Below, in pieces: positions 38,901 to 50,954 of a DNA stretch of 64,000 nt. The notes below the pieces were generated by a model, which saw only the letters and a program-made list of their open reading frames with translations, did no database searches and had not been told where the DNA came from. Numbering within the stretch: position 1 is the stretch's first letter; each line of letters opens with the position of its first letter. The position numbers and the translations under genes are program-made. Source of the DNA: Heterobasidion occidentale (lineage: Eukaryota > Basidiomycota > Agaricomycetes > Russulales > Bondarzewiaceae); the NCBI GenBank assembly GCA_039111635.1, contig JBCAQO010000001.1, forward strand, positions 496,001-560,000, read 5' to 3'.

Positions 38901-39087
38901 TGAGGGGATTGCCAAGCGGTTCTCGCTTGTGCTCGGGGGGCGCGGAACTAGTCGAGAGAGAAAGAATGGCGCAGATGCGGACGGTGGCGGGCCTTCCTCG
39001 ACCCTAGAAGACTCGCCGGTGAGGAGTGCTGCCGCAGTGAGATTAGGCGAATTGCTTGGGAGGCGGAAAGGACAACAAGGACATTGA
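35955..39087 (+). CDS. FGD-type Rho/Cdc42 GEF (DH-PH-FYVE)
   Basis: Exchange factor for a Rho-family GTPase, targeted to phosphoinositide membranes. A 10-nt first coding exon (ATGACCCAGC) is spliced over a 45-nt intron to LSTSPSSAVDFPSTDPFAPA. The DH domain opens with KRRKIIEEFYVTERTYVEGL and DLIYT, and shows the conserved helix GKLKLRDWLLTIVQRCPRYL with LLLKDLI. The PH domain has FLKRGTLLQLERSSLPKERD and FLLFSDCLVWL, with a long basic insert, and ends ASEQERDEWGKAIRNAKASL. The FYVE zinc finger reads AIWIPDGKTESCMRCGRTFG, RRRRHHCRLCGRCVCAACSG and, after an intron, ACDACYDTVFP. The C-terminal third is Ser/Pro-rich. Domain order matches the FGD family. Confidence 0.9.
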
Positions 39088-39415
39088 TCGAACTCGTGGA
39101 CGATGTTATTGAGGAGCGATAGACCATATACTTACACGCGGCAGCCGCATGAACACTGCGGATCGGTTAGTACATACTGTTCTATATCCTCTGGCGAACT
39201 CTAATCACTCGCATGCAGGAACTCGCGTGAATTGATGAACATATATGATTTCTCTGAATTTAATGGTACAGAATTACGCAGCAGTGACACGAGCAATACC
39301 AGTACAACGTCCGACGACAACGCTAAAAGTACAGTGATCGATGGCAGGTTCTCAACACTTATTTCTTACACCCTTTCATGGAGCGATCTCCACACCATGT
39401 CCTTCAAGTAAACAA
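39088..39415. other. Intergenic between convergent genes
   Basis: About 330 bases of 3' flanking sequence for the convergent RhoGEF and small charged protein genes; nothing else seen. Confidence 0.4.
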
Positions 39416-39912
39416 TCAAGCACCGAAACCCTTTCCTGCAGGTTGTGCGATCCGCCCACCTCCACCGATCTTTCCGCCGGGTGCCCAGCCCTCTTTCCTC
39501 GGCCTGTTTTCTTCCGCCTTGCGATGTGCGCTCTCGCGCATCCGCCGCTCGTTCTCGTGGGACCCGTTGCCCTGCTTCTTCTCTTTCTTCGGGATCTCTT
39601 CTTCGGTGTGTGTATGCTCATGGTCGAGCTCATGTTCAGCACCAGGCGGGGCGGGACGTGGGTAGTCGGGAGGTTCGCCCGGTGTGCCGGGGGCAGAGTG
39701 GCCCCCGTCCCTGAGAGTAACAGTTATTCTGAATAGGGAAGGAATGTATGTAGTGAACGAGTGCACTCACGAGGTGACTACGGGCCTGGGCCTCGATGGA
39801 AGAGAGAGCCGGCGCCCGCCAACTCTCACTGACGATGGCCATGAGTAGCCAAAAGGGGGACGGTAAGCATGTACTCACTCGCAGGAGGGTGTTGGGCAAC
39901 ATGGGTAGCCAT
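39416..39912 (-). CDS. Small charged hypothetical protein
   Basis: Three exons joined by two introns that both begin GTGAGT and keep frame: MATHVAQHPPAM (ATG 39912), RVGGRRLSLPSRPRPVVTSI, then TVTLRDGGHSAPGTPGEPPD leading to a His/Glu/Lys-rich segment (HELDHEHTHTEEEIPKKEKK) and the end KIGGGGRIAQPAGKGFGA. About 130 residues, no signal peptide, predicted disordered. I do not recognise the family. The agreement of both splice phases with one continuous protein supports a real gene. An in-frame ATG further upstream (near 40035) is possible. Confidence 0.6.
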
Positions 39913-40231
39913 ATGATTGCTGGGCCTAAGTTTGCAGTAATGATGATGGTGGTGTTGAGAGGAGCAGGGGGAGCGCAATCCACCGGAATATATAGGAAAT
40001 CGAATCTCAGTTAGCATGAATGCGGGGTATGTCACGCGTCCTGTTCACGTGAGGCATGCGCGCGAAGTTGTTCTTTCCTCCCATCTTGTTCTCCATTCCT
40101 CTCTGCGGCTTATATTTTCGTTCCAATCGCAAGCTTATCAACAACGCGATTGATACTTTGTTGTTCTTCAATCTATTGTAGTCCGACCTTTGAATTCGCA
40201 CGAAGACACGCTGGACATTTACGCGAAGAAC
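39913..40231. other. Intergenic between divergent genes
   Basis: About 320 bases, promoter region of the small charged protein and the Trf4-type gene; no further feature seen. Confidence 0.4.
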
Positions 40232-41923
40232 ATGGCGTCAAAGGAAAGTCAGACACATACCATGGTTGTTGAGCCCCGTGAGCCCGGCGAGATACAAGGG
40301 AGTCTTGCAGACCGATTAGGGCCTGTAGGAGAGTTTGTACAGGGTAGCAGCAGCAGCCGCTCCAGAAAGAGGAAGCGTGGTGATAGAGATCATGAGGAGG
40401 ACGTCGTGAAGGAGCCGCTACTCACTCCTTGGATAGCATCACTTGGTGTTACAGAATACGAAAATAAGGAACAAAGGTGCGTGAATTCCGCTATTCCATG
40501 ATCAAGACTTGTAATCTGAGTAGTATCTAGGTTGCATGATGAGATTTCTGCATATATTGACTACATCCAGCCCACGCCACAAGAAGTGGAGGTGAGGAAG
40601 ATTGTAGCTGCACGCGTCGAGGAAGTAGCTGTACGTCGGTTCAGAGACGCGAGGGTGCATACTTATGGCAGCGTGACCACCAATCTATCTCTTCCTCATG
40701 GGTGAGCCCTTTCAACATCAGACACCCAAAATGCAATGTTGATCGTAACATTCCCAGAGATGTTGACCTAGTCATTGAAACGAAACATGTTACGACACTG
40801 GATGAAAAGAAAAGGGCACTGTTTCAACTACGAGACAGGCTTCGAAATGACGGAATTGCAACAGCCATCCAAGTCAATGCTCGAGCGCGCGTTCCCGTCC
40901 TTAGTTTTGTCTCAACACCAGAGTCAGGTAATCAATCTTCCTTCAAAACGACTGGGTGTCCTAATGTCTATCCGTGGTAGGTTCTATCAATATAGATGTT
41001 ACCATCAATGGCACCGATGGTGTAAAGGCCATCGATATCATCATTGACCATTTAAAGCGCATGCCAGCTCTCCGTCCCCTTATCCTTGTTCTCAAAGGTC
41101 TCCTATTGCAGCATAACTTTCATTCAGCGGCCTCGTCCGGTCTCAGCAGCTACGCTTTGACTTGTATGACTATCAACTTTATACAGGTCCGTCGAAGCCT
41201 CTCCCTTCCGTGAGCCAGTCATTCTATACTTTTCTCATCCGAACCTCACGCAAGTAGCTCAATCCCATGAAACGACCAAAAGACTTTTTTGATGATCCTG
41301 TTCAAACGGAGTCGCTCGGCCACCTTCTCATGGACTTCTTGAGTTACTACGGCTCAGAGTTTCCTTATGCTACGTCGTATATCTCAGTTGCTACTGCGTC
41401 CATCAATTCCAAGGAGTCGAAAGGATGGGCCGACAGAAATGTGCCAGAACGTCTTTGTATCGAATGTCTCATAAATCCAGGTTGGTAACCTCGAGGCTTT
41501 CCCTGTTGACAGACATGCTAACTCATTTCACAGAGAACGACATAGGTAAACCCACAGGGAAGATGAAAGCAATCCGCATACTGTTCCAAGATTCCCTTTC
41601 CGCACTGCAATCAGCGACCTTAGAGACCACTCAATTAAACATCCTCGGGATGATACTGGGTGTGCCACAAGAGGTATGATTATTTGCGTGTTCCCTTGAA
41701 TACCAAACGCGCCTCACAAGAACATCGTTTGCTACAGACTATAGACTATCGGGAACATGTGCGTCGGATCGTTGATCAAGGACTCGTCTACCAGTTGAGG
41801 TCGGGGCGTTCGTGGTCGAAACGTGGATCTAGTCATGTTTCCGCAGGGGGATATCCGATACACACCGCATATAGTCATTATGCGCCGCAAGCTTCCAAAC
41901 GACCTCGATATGAACGCGACTAA
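40232..41923 (+). CDS. Trf4/5-type non-canonical poly(A) polymerase
   Basis: Nucleotidyltransferase that adds short A tails to nuclear RNAs for exosome decay (TRAMP complex in yeast). After a charged N-terminus (MASKESQTHTMVVEPREPGE, KRKRGDRDHEEDVVKEPL) comes PWIASLGVTEYENKEQRLHD and the catalytic site: HTYGSVTTNLSLPHG joined over an intron to DVDLVIET (two Asp), with the third Asp in SINIDVTINGTDGVKAIDII. The central domain follows: PALRPLILVLKGLLLQHNFH with SGLSSYALTCMTINFIQ, then LGHLLMDFLSYYGSEF. The PAP-associated segment is present near ERLCIECLINP. The tail is basic and ends SKRPRYERD. A frame open 42 bases upstream starts only with TTG, so ATG 40232 is chosen. Confidence 0.9.
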
Positions 41924-42384
41924 TCCCACGCAGATAGGGCATCCAGTCGTCATTTGGGTATGTGATGGTCTCCCACATACTCCATTCCGCACGAACTCTC
42001 GATGTTTCCAGCTCATATGTCTGTATAATATTGAAACGATGCATTGAGCCTGAAAATCGTTGATTGGTGAGGAAAGTAAGCACTAGAGTGATCGTGGCAG
42101 CACAGAGAGTGACACAGTGGTGGTCAGACTCATATCAATGCAACCACCCAATGCATTGTTTTTGGAGTGTAAGTCTGCGTGATTCCTCAGTCTCTCAAAC
42201 CTCAGGCCTCCGTATGACTGGTGACTTAGGTGAGGATGCTTGCTCTTCGCTACACGGTGATATACAACAGCGTGCAATTGGAGCTGGCGTGAGAGAAAAG
42301 CACATGGATTTACACATGCAGTCATACACATACGAATGAGAGGAGCCGACATAACAGGGGGATGAATGGTAAAGATCGAGATAT
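41924..42384. other. Intergenic between convergent Trf4-type and uS4 genes
   Basis: About 460 bases without a supportable gene; short frames on both strands only. Confidence 0.4.
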
Positions 42385-43233
42385 TTACTCCTCCTCCTCC
42401 TCGTCTCCACCCTCCTCCTTCTTGGCAGCAGCCAAAGCACGCTTGCGCTTGACACGGCCGGGACGTCCTCCACCGTATGGCGAGGTGAGCGCGAAGTCGA
42501 TATGTTTTTGCGAGTCAAGACGGACTACGAATGAAGGAACGTTGACAATCTGCTTGCCAACACTATGTGATCCCGTTATAGATCAGTAGGCAACTCTGTA
42601 TAAAGGTACACAACGCACCGGATGTGTCGTTGCCTGATGAGAACACGGGCGTGGTGGATGCTCTTCGCGAGACCACTCTTGAAGACCTGGGTTTGGAGAC
42701 GACGTTCCAAGAAATCCTCGATCTTCAAAGCCAGCACGTAATCGAGACGCATGCGGACTCATCGAGCACACCGATACGGACGAGACGGCGAATAAGGGCG
42801 TTACCCTCGAAAAGACGCTTGGGGTCCTTGTCGTCAAGCTTGAGAAGCTCACGGGCAGCACGACGGATTTTGGAGAGGATGAGGGCAATGCGCCAAATCT
42901 CGCGCTTGTTGCGCAGGCCATACTCGCCGGCGAGCTGCATAGAGTCACGGAATGATTGCGAAGTTGTGAGAAAACGGTTGCAACAGATGCAAAGAACTCA
43001 CCTTCAACTCGGCATCGAGACGAGCGGATTCGAAAGGTCGACGAGGGACCTTGTAACTATTAAGTTATCATGGGGCACGGCTTAGAGTCAGCAACGTGTA
43101 TCCCTCCACATAAAGTGGATCTTGAGGTAACAATGAGAAAGCTCACGTCTTGCTGTGATTCCGTGGGGCCCTACAGAAAGAACATCAGCACACGACGGCA
43201 AAGCTGTCGACAATGGGGAGATTACCTAGGCAT
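42385..43233 (-). CDS. RPS9: 40S ribosomal protein uS4 (Rps9)
   Basis: Small-subunit ribosomal protein that binds 18S rRNA near the mRNA entry. The first coding exon is only 8 nt (ATGCCTAG, ATG 43233). A second short exon gives [13 protein letters not shown] residues, so the protein starts [20 protein letters not shown] then SARLDAELK. Later exons give [40 protein letters not shown], the S4 RNA-binding domain [20 protein letters not shown] with [15 protein letters not shown], and [20 protein letters not shown] with [20 protein letters not shown]. The tail is Lys/Glu-rich ([11 protein letters not shown]). Complete for the family. Divergent from eL21, 257 bases apart. Confidence 0.93.
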
Positions 43234-43490
43234 TTTTCTTGAGGATACGACGAAGAGAGGGCCTTTGACGAAGTACTACCGGAAACGGGTGCCAAACGGG
43301 AGTCAACAAGGTTTCCGCCACGCGCCACAACTGTAAAGTACCAACTCAGCCACTCGGCGAATGCCGATTCTCAACTTTCGACCAACCAGGTATTCGACAC
43401 CGAAGACACCAAGCCCGACGACGACGACCGTATGTATCCCATTCATGCCCATGTGTGCTGCGCAAATTCACAGGTACAGTAGACCTCAAG
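43234..43490. promoter_or_regulatory. Bidirectional ribosomal-protein promoter region (uS4 / eL21)
   Basis: The start codons of two ribosomal protein genes on opposite strands are 257 bases apart, so they must share this region. Co-regulation is an inference from spacing and function; I identify no specific ribosomal-protein promoter element. Confidence 0.6.
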
Positions 43491-44160
43491 ATGCCTCACT
43501 CATTCGGTTACCGGGCGCGTACGCGCGACATGTTCAAGCGGGGGTTCAAGGGTGTGTGCTAGAGCGCTGCATCCAAAGAAGGATCGATTGACGTTGAACG
43601 ATAGACCACGGCCCCGTTAAACTCTCTACTTACTTGATCCCTTACCGCATCGGCGACATTGTTGATATCAAGGCCAACTCTGCCCAGCAAAAGGGTATGC
43701 CGCATAAATATTACACGGGTGCGTGCTGCTTTTCCTACGGATTTCGTTTGATCTGACTAGCAACACATGAAACACAGCCGGACGGGTATTATCTACAACG
43801 TCACCCCACATGCTGTTGGTGTCATCGTCTACAAGGTTGTGGGCAACCGCTACCTTGAGAAGCGCGTCAACATCCGTGTTGAGCACATCAAGCACTCAAA
43901 ATGCCGGCAGGAGTTTTTGGACCGGGTGAAGCGGAACCACGAGGCACATGTTGAGGCGAAGGCCAAGGGTGGTGCGTGTTCTATCACTTATTATTGGCAT
44001 TGCGGCTTCTCTACGATGAATCTTGCAAGGCTGATCTTTGTTTACAGAGCGTGTTTCGTTGAAGCGCCTCCCTGGTCTCCCACGTGAAGCCCGCACTGTC
44101 TCCTCCGCCGACAACACCCCTCAGACTATCGTCCCTATCCCTTACGAGACCACTATCTAA
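43491..44160 (+). CDS. RPL21: 60S ribosomal protein eL21
   Basis: Large-subunit ribosomal protein. Exon 1 [20 protein letters not shown] starts at 43491. Then come [20 protein letters not shown] with [39 protein letters not shown] with [40 protein letters not shown], and a last exon [20 protein letters not shown] ending [13 protein letters not shown] 44158-44160. Introns of about 50-80 nt at each border keep frame. Full-length compared with fungal eL21 (about 160 residues). Confidence 0.94.
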
Positions 44161-44388
44161 AATGTTTCTCGACGACTGGGAGTGATGGCCGTGCTGGATC
44201 GTCGTGCATTTTCATCAGGTTTCTACTCATGTTTTACCTTTATTTTCGCTATGAGACCATGCAACGAATAAGCAGAGCATGAAAATGTATGGATTGTCTG
44301 CGCATCGTCAACATGATTATATACAAGCGACGCAGCTTACTAAGCGTGGCCTTTCCTTGCTCATCTCGCCACGCTTGCATGCAACTGC

Positions 44389-45597
44389 ATGCCTACAAGA
44401 CGCTCCCGCTCACGGTCTCAAGACCGTTCTGAATCACCAGAGATACGACTTCCAGGAGGTGCAGAACCGATCTCGGAGTCTGACTACTTCCTCAAGAGCG
44501 CAGAATTTCGCGTATGGTTGAAAGATGCTAAGCACAAGGTGACAGCTACCCACTCGCACCAAAGCACAGGAAATTCTGAGTCTTGAATTGTCGACCTTTC
44601 CCTTGAATAGTACTTTGACGAGCTGTCTGGAGAAAGGGCTAGAAAGTGAGTCGTATGAGCTAGTCTTTCTGTTGTTACTGAGGTGCGAGGCAGGTACTTT
44701 CGCAAATTCGTTAAGGTAAGAGTCTACCCACACTGCGTGTACTAACACCACTTCATTAATCTGATTCTTGGACGTAGGAATGGAACCGGGGAAAGCTTGA
44801 AAGTGCGCATGCATGCACCCGCCCCGAGCTGGCTATTTAACAATAATCCGTACAGGAACTCTATACTCGGGCGTAGACCCGTCTTCCCCGACTGCATATT
44901 CTCACACCAAATATAAATGGTCCTTTGCTTCCAAAGGTTCAAAGCCGACTCTCAAGCACTCGAAGCTGCGCGCGCAGAGGTCGGCGCTGCGACCTACGGC
45001 GGTGGCCATGCATCCAGCAGTTCTGGTCCGAGCGGGAGCGGCCGCGTGCAAGGCCCGACATTGCCCTCTCCAGCCGACCTTATCATCGCGCGCGAAACAG
45101 CGGACGATTTTCGTGCAGCAGAACGAGAATACAAGCGCAAGCGAGATCGTGCAGAGGCGAAAGATCGCGTTGAAGATGCGGTCGGGCCGAGGGAAGTCGG
45201 TCGTGAGCGTCTGATGGAGAAGAAACGCGAGAAGAGGGAGGGTGATCGTATGTTCCGTGAGAGAGCGGAAGATGGATTGGAAGCGGACGAAGGCACGCTC
45301 ATGGGTGGAGGGGACAGCTTCAAGGACAGTGAGTCCATTCATGAAGAGTTTACAGGATTTGAGCGGAGTGCTGACCGGACGTATCCGATCCGATCGCTGT
45401 CGTTGGCGGGTTTTTTCCGCGCAATATCGTGTAGGATTGCCCGGAGAGATGCCGCCAGAAAGAGATTCGAGGAGAAGCGAGGCGGTCCAAGAGAGGAGAA
45501 GATCGCGGCAATTCGGGAGAGAACAACAGCCGTTCGAGAGAAAGACAAGGCGACTATGGATATGTTCATGCAGATGGCAAAAGCGAAATATGGCTGA
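44389..45597 (+). CDS. SCI1-like nuclear protein (RS-type N-terminus, helical core)
   Basis: Start MPTRRSRSRSQDRSESPEIR at 44389, an Arg/Ser-rich start, followed by ISESDYFLKSAEFRVWLKDA, YFDELSGERARKYFRKFVKE and WNRGKLEELYTGVD over three small exons. This block is conserved in eukaryotes and resembles plant style cell-cycle inhibitor 1 (SCI1) and its fungal relatives; I assign it by pattern memory, so the name is tentative. The rest is Lys/Arg/Glu-rich coiled sequence (AEREYKRKRDRAEAKDRVED, ERLMEKKREKREGDRMFRER). It ends KATMDMFMQMAKAKYG, TGA 45595-45597. Role probably nuclear and RNA- or cell-cycle-linked, unproven. Confidence 0.65.
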
Positions 45598-45763
45598 GGG
45601 TCGAGTACCTTTTTGTGTATGCCATCTGCGCGCTGAACACCTTATGTCTGAATTTCTGTGCTGGATACGATTTAACGACTAGATGAACAATCATGCCATA
45701 TACGGGTTGACAGACGCAACAATTGCTCTTTGGAGATACTTCTAATAGAAGGTCATTCTCCTT

Positions 45764-48377
45764 TCACACCCACGCACAGTCTTCCGGGTCGAGGAACTGC
45801 ATGAACCAAAGGCGTTGACATAAGACATTTACTTACAATTGTACCACTTACCTCGGCATTGTTTTGAACGGGTTTCTTCTGCTTGCGGGCAAAGAAGCGT
45901 CTGCATAGTTGATAATCAGCCTGCCGCGTCCCTATAGGGGTTTCCCCGACTCTCTCTTCCGAATCAAGCATATCATGCTACAGTGGGGCATTGATCAGTG
46001 TAAACTGACGCCCTAGACTTGATATTGCTTACCCCTCTCGAAGCGTTGAAGCTGATCTGTCGGAAGGGTAATTGACTGTGGTGCCTCATCGATGCATTTG
46101 CCGCGAGAAGGCTTAGGTGCTGCGCCCCATGAGCAGTTCTCTTCTTCGAGCCGATAGTCTCCATTCTGCTAACACATGATAAGATCCACCGATGAGAGGA
46201 AGAGTATATAAAGGCCTACCTTGGGGAACTTCCCCCATTGCCCTCAACTGGCTGCAAGGTGTTATCGGTGGCGAAGTCGATCTGAGGACAGAGTGAGTCA
46301 GGGCAGTGCGAAGTCATAGAGGATCACCTACTAGGGTGCTGCACTCTGACTCGACGGCAGAAGCAGGGATGACGACGGTTGTTTCTCTCCAGGTCGAGTT
46401 GAGGCGCTATAGCATATACTGTGAGCAAGGAAAAGAATTTGTGTGAGGGTAAACTCGCGCTCTCGGAAAATGTCTTGAGCTTCAACCGCAAAACGGTCCT
46501 GAGCGGGGTCCGCGAGAGGCCTTGATCACTGCCGGAAGCGGTGTCCTGGATGTAAGAAGACTAGCGTGACATTGAGATCTCCATGAGCAATCGCGTCGGG
46601 TCTACAAGGCTCAAGCCACCTCTCACCATAGTGCTGCAGTTGGTCGGATATCTATCGGTTGGACAAGGTGCAAACCTCGGCTCTGCCTCCTAACCCCTTC
46701 GTCCCTCTCAAGTTCATATAGAGTCTACATCCGGTCACGGGCCGAGGTGAGACATCCTAAGAGTGCTGGCAGCTGCCGGCCGCGACATCACCGCCGGTGC
46801 CACCTAAGTCGGTATTGAAATGATGACTAGCCCGACTGGAAAGGCGGTGACTGGCTGGTTGGTCTGGAATGGAAGATCTAGAGAAGTCCAGGTGTCAGGT
46901 GTGTGGAGTGGACATGTTTCGATCATTGAAATGCGCATGGGGATTCCTCGTCACCATCTCGCCCTTGGGTTTGGTAAGGTGCGAGATATCTCCCTGTTCA
47001 GTCGCGGAGGTTCTCTGGGAGAGCAGGGAACTTCATCAAGGCCACCAATGGCGTGGTAGAAGTCGGGTGTCAGTCACGAAGTCGATGCCATGGTCCAGAT
47101 TCAAACGGCAGTACGCCTGGAATCCACGGCTCCATTGTCGAGCGACCAGACCGCCACACCAGAGTTAATGAAGAGAGATAACAAGAACCTCAAGGCACAT
47201 CGGTGTGTGAGTACTCGAATCCATACTGAGCTCCGTCCGGCTCTCCTGGAATAGCTTTTCATCTGTTTCGGTTCCCGTTCATGTGAATGCCGAGGGTGCG
47301 TCAGTTGATACAAATAATGGGAGAACATATCGGGAGTATGTCATTGTCGCAAAGCCGCCGACATTCCGCCAAGGTACCTTTGCACTCTGCGAACGGTATT
47401 CAAAAATGGGAGACAAGCAGGAATCTGCCGTGTATGGTACCTCGATGCTTCTGTCCCTTGCCACATGTAGATTCCAGCGGATATCGCAGAGCTCAGTCCA
47501 GAAATATCTGCGACGGGATTCTCGGCCGGGAAGTCTGAATGCTGGGTCAGGAGGAGCAGGTTTGTGGTCATGATCCTGAGTTTCCGAGAGGGACGTCTGG
47601 GTACAATAAGAATCGCGAGTTTACGACGTTTCAAGGCAGATGACCATGACCTACCATAACTTGACCTTATGCGAGCGTCGAAATCAGGTGAACCTTGAAA
47701 AGATGTTGTCAACTCGAAACAACTGAATGGGTCGAGGAGAAGACGTATATTACAAGGCTTTGCTCGGCTGTGACGGCCTGGGAGTTCCCGGGCCGTCCCT
47801 GGCCGTTCCCTCTTCCCGACGAAATTCTTGAGCTTTGGTTCGTTGCTCTTAACCACCGTTGCATGCCCAGGCCGGCGGATCCTGTTCAGGGATGACTAGA
47901 AAGTCAGAAATGGGAGATAAATGCCGTTGGTGAGCAGCCACTGAAGTATTGAAGTTCAGTCCAAATGTGTTTGATTTGTCCCACTCATCGACATACAAGA
48001 TATTGACGCGTTCTCCGATCGCCGAGCGCCTCGACACTTTCTGCGAGTGTCCATAGCTTAGGTACTTTCGCCAGTCTTTTAGCCTCGGTCTTCTCGCCGA
48101 AAGGACGTATGAACATGCCTTTGGGACCCTCTGCTATGGGCCACATTGCCACGGTGTTACGGCGCGGAACTCTCGGAAATCTTGTTTGGGCAAAATGAAG
48201 CCATGGTTTTCAATATATCTTTGTCTGTCATCAGCGGTTGGGCTGTAACGCTCGGCCTAGGCAGAGAAGACCGGACAAATACATCCGCACTTGGTATTCA
48301 CTTTCTCTTACATTTACACGGTCACCTCTCCTTTTAGGCAAGTCATCAGCAGTGATGGGGACGTGTCTGGTCGACAT
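45764..48377 (-). pseudogene. Degraded multi-exon gene of unknown function
   Basis: A chain of protein-like segments runs 3'-ward on the minus strand but cannot be joined: MSTRHVPITADDLPKRR (48377), ERYSPTADDRQRYIENHGFI, then a -1 shift to NTVAMWPIAEGPKGMFIRPF and LAKVPKLWTLAESVEALGDR, a clean intron to WLLTNGIYLPFLTF, TAG (47896-47898), then ELPGRHSRAKPCNIRLLLDP with FSCFELTTSFQGSPDFDARI, a TGA after YLGGMSAALRQ, then EPWIPGVLPFESGPWHRLRD, a TGA, ALMKFPALPENLRD, and far downstream QWGKFPKNGDYRLEEENCSW, ADYQLCRRFFARKQKKPVQN and FLDPEDCAWV (end 45764). Introns between the last exons are intact. I do not recognise the family. Best read as a decayed gene; consensus errors could explain the shifts but not the stop codons. 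Confidence 0.5.
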
Positions 48378-48954
48378 CAAGGGCGAGTCTATGTAGGTCG
48401 AAATCGATCGAGTGATTTACTAGGGCTTATGATTGACTGAACAAGCTCACATCTTCCTGTCTCTGTACGCCTTATGTTTTTTATGCAGATGTTGACACAT
48501 CATTGCATCCAACCCTGCTCGGACATCGTTGAACCTCATGCCAAATTCATCATTTTCGCATCAACTATGAGCGTTGTGCATCGTGTCTGCGGTGAGCTAA
48601 CATATCGGTCTGCTTCAATGCTCTTTCGGCGTCCTGCGTCCCCTTATGCAACCACTGCATAGAATTTCAATTCTTTTCCATCTTCAAACCAGCTTGCTGG
48701 CGTGCTTTTCATGGAAGATAATGAGTTGTGACAGCGAATGTCGACGTAAAACATATATGTACCTTTGAGGATTTACAGATGCTCCACCCAAACGAACAAG
48801 TCCCTTTTGGCCCTTTGCTCTGCTAGCCTTCTTATACGCATAACCTGAAATGAGCTATTATTAGCAAGCATATCAAGAGCTTGCAAACATAGCGACACAA
48901 ACAAAAAGGCGACATGGTGCCCACAGGTTTGAGGAAGAGGGCGAGTCGATCTCC
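48378..48954. other. Gap between degraded gene and GH43-type gene
   Basis: About 580 bases with no supportable gene or repeat. Confidence 0.4.
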
Positions 48955-50954
48955 CTAGACAAACTCATCAGAATGAACTCGTCGTGCGGCTGCGAAATCA
49001 TTCGTTACCTTCTTGACAGCCACGTTAGGTCGAAGGACATAATTATCCAGCGCCCAAGTAGTGTTTTCTGCCATGTATTCTCCGTCGGAGAGCCAGGTCC
49101 AATTGGCCACAGGGTTATTTGGGAATAACGCGCTCGATGCCGATATAGTAATTGTACCAGTGTAGTCGGCCGAATCGAGGATATCGCTATAGTTTTTAAA
49201 AGAAAACAGTTGCACTGAAAGACTCCCGTCTGAGCTGCGTGTCATTTGAGGTCATTGATTATTGAAGATGATAGCAGCGATAGGATATCCGACGTACTTC
49301 TGTTGGCCGATGTTGAAGCCCACTTCTGTCAGATTCCCAGACTGACCGACAGTCCTGAATCAAAGTCCAAGAGCAGCTCGAAATGAAGAGACAGATGCTA
49401 CTCACCACGTCTGTATACGAGCACCACTTTGAAGGTTGTTTATCGGCGGGAGATCGCAAGCATACTTGAAGCCGGTCGCACCCGCGGTAGCGTCAACGTG
49501 AGTCTGATTTGAACGAGATGGAGTGCGGTTGGCAACTACGACATCAAGGTGGAAAGAATCTGGACAAGTCAGATTCCTAATTTTCCCGTTGGCGATGATG
49601 ACAGGCTCCAGATGCAGCGGCGCCTTTGCTTGGTTGGGGCTCCCGCCGAACCAAAGGTCAGAGCCGTAAATGATATGCTGACCCCCAGACGGCTATAAGA
49701 ACAAACAGGATGTGGTTAAGGTGCAGGATTTCCGTGCTGCCGGCAATAGATAAACGTACGTTAGGTATTTGGGACAGAAAACTGGACTGTCCGCCACAAC
49801 TATCTTCCGAGATGTACCGTCGTTTGCTCCATGGTCCTAAGAGCCGAAGGCATGAGTGTCACGAAGATTTTCATGACAAAACACTCACCAAAGGGTGTGC
49901 TTGCCTTGACGTAGGACGTGTCGGTCGAGTTGCAGTAACCACATAACGACCCGAACTAGCGTCCAAACAAATGACCTTGTACCAGTGCTCTAGAGCAAGT
50001 ATTTGGGACTACGTACCGTCCAGTACCACTCTCTATCGACGATAGTCAGCGCGTGTGCTTCTACCGAGGAGATTGGAAGGACTGAAGTGATGCCTGTTCC
50101 GTTCAGCCAGTCGTCTGTCATTTTCTCGAGGGTGGCGTTGCCAAATATGCCGGCAGAGTAGGCTATCCAAACCTTTTGCGAGGAGGAGTGAGGCTGCAGT
50201 TACAGCGCTGAAGAAGAAAGTATAGACTTACAGTGGAGTTTTCGTCCTGTTGAACACCAAAGTCTCCAATACTTGAAACTGTGTGACCATAACTAGCAAA
50301 CTCGAAAGGTCCGGTGGATGAGTTTGAAGTATAGATAGCGAGGCTTGTCTCAGCTGTCTTGCCGATATCGTTGAAGAACAGGTAGTAAGTCGAAGTTCTG
50401 AATGAAGCTCGAGGTCAGTATAGACACAGCAATTGTATGCTTGACAATTCGCACGCGTTCCGGTACTCGACTTTGGGACGAAAGCCTGGATTCGGGTATT
50501 TCTCCTTGTCATATGCGTAGCCTTCGTAAGTCCAGGATACTAGGTCTGGACTGGTGTATACTTTGATTCCACAGAAAGCGTCTTGCGAGGTCGGGCGTGG
50601 ATCTATTCCGTGTTAGTTCAAAAAAATACACTAAGCTGATGATATGTTTACTATTCCACCTATACCCGCAGTCGTATGAAGTGCCGTATAGGACGTATTG
50701 CCCATCAAAGTATTTGATGTGTCCATCTTGTCCGAAAATGAGCTTAAGCTGGGGCCAATAAGAATGTCAGACTCACCATGAGCGTCCAAGGAGCTAATAA
50801 AAGAAGTCAATGACTTGAACGCTGTTCAATTGACTTGAAGGGCCACGAACCTTCCGTTTACGTCGTATTTGAGATGCAGATTATCAGGTATTGTGACAGT
50901 CGTGGCAGTCGTGCTACCTGCAAGAAGCAGGAATGAGAAGAAGGGGAGAAGCAT
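48955..50954 (-). CDS. Secreted GH43-type glycoside hydrolase
   Basis: Start MLLPFFSFLLLAGSTTATTV (50954) is a signal peptide. The mature protein opens VTIPDNLHLKYDVNG, then SLDAHDGHIKYFDGQYVLYG with TSYDCGYRW, a beta-propeller strand pattern like the INAHGGG-type N-terminus of GH43 (exo-beta-1,3-galactanase-like) enzymes. Next blades: FCGIKVYTSPDLVSWTYEGY, RTSTYYLFFNDIGKTAETSL, STGPFEFASYGHTVSSIGDF with GVQQDENST, KVWIAYSAG, then PSGGQHIIYGSDLWFGGSPN and PLHLEPVIIANGKIRNLTCP. The end is a beta-rich segment (DYTGTITISASSALFPNNPV ... RRVHSDEFV). Likely cell-wall polysaccharide (galactan) degradation. About ten short introns; some borders are approximate, including a 50-nt intron ending AAG near 50740. 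Confidence 0.75.
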
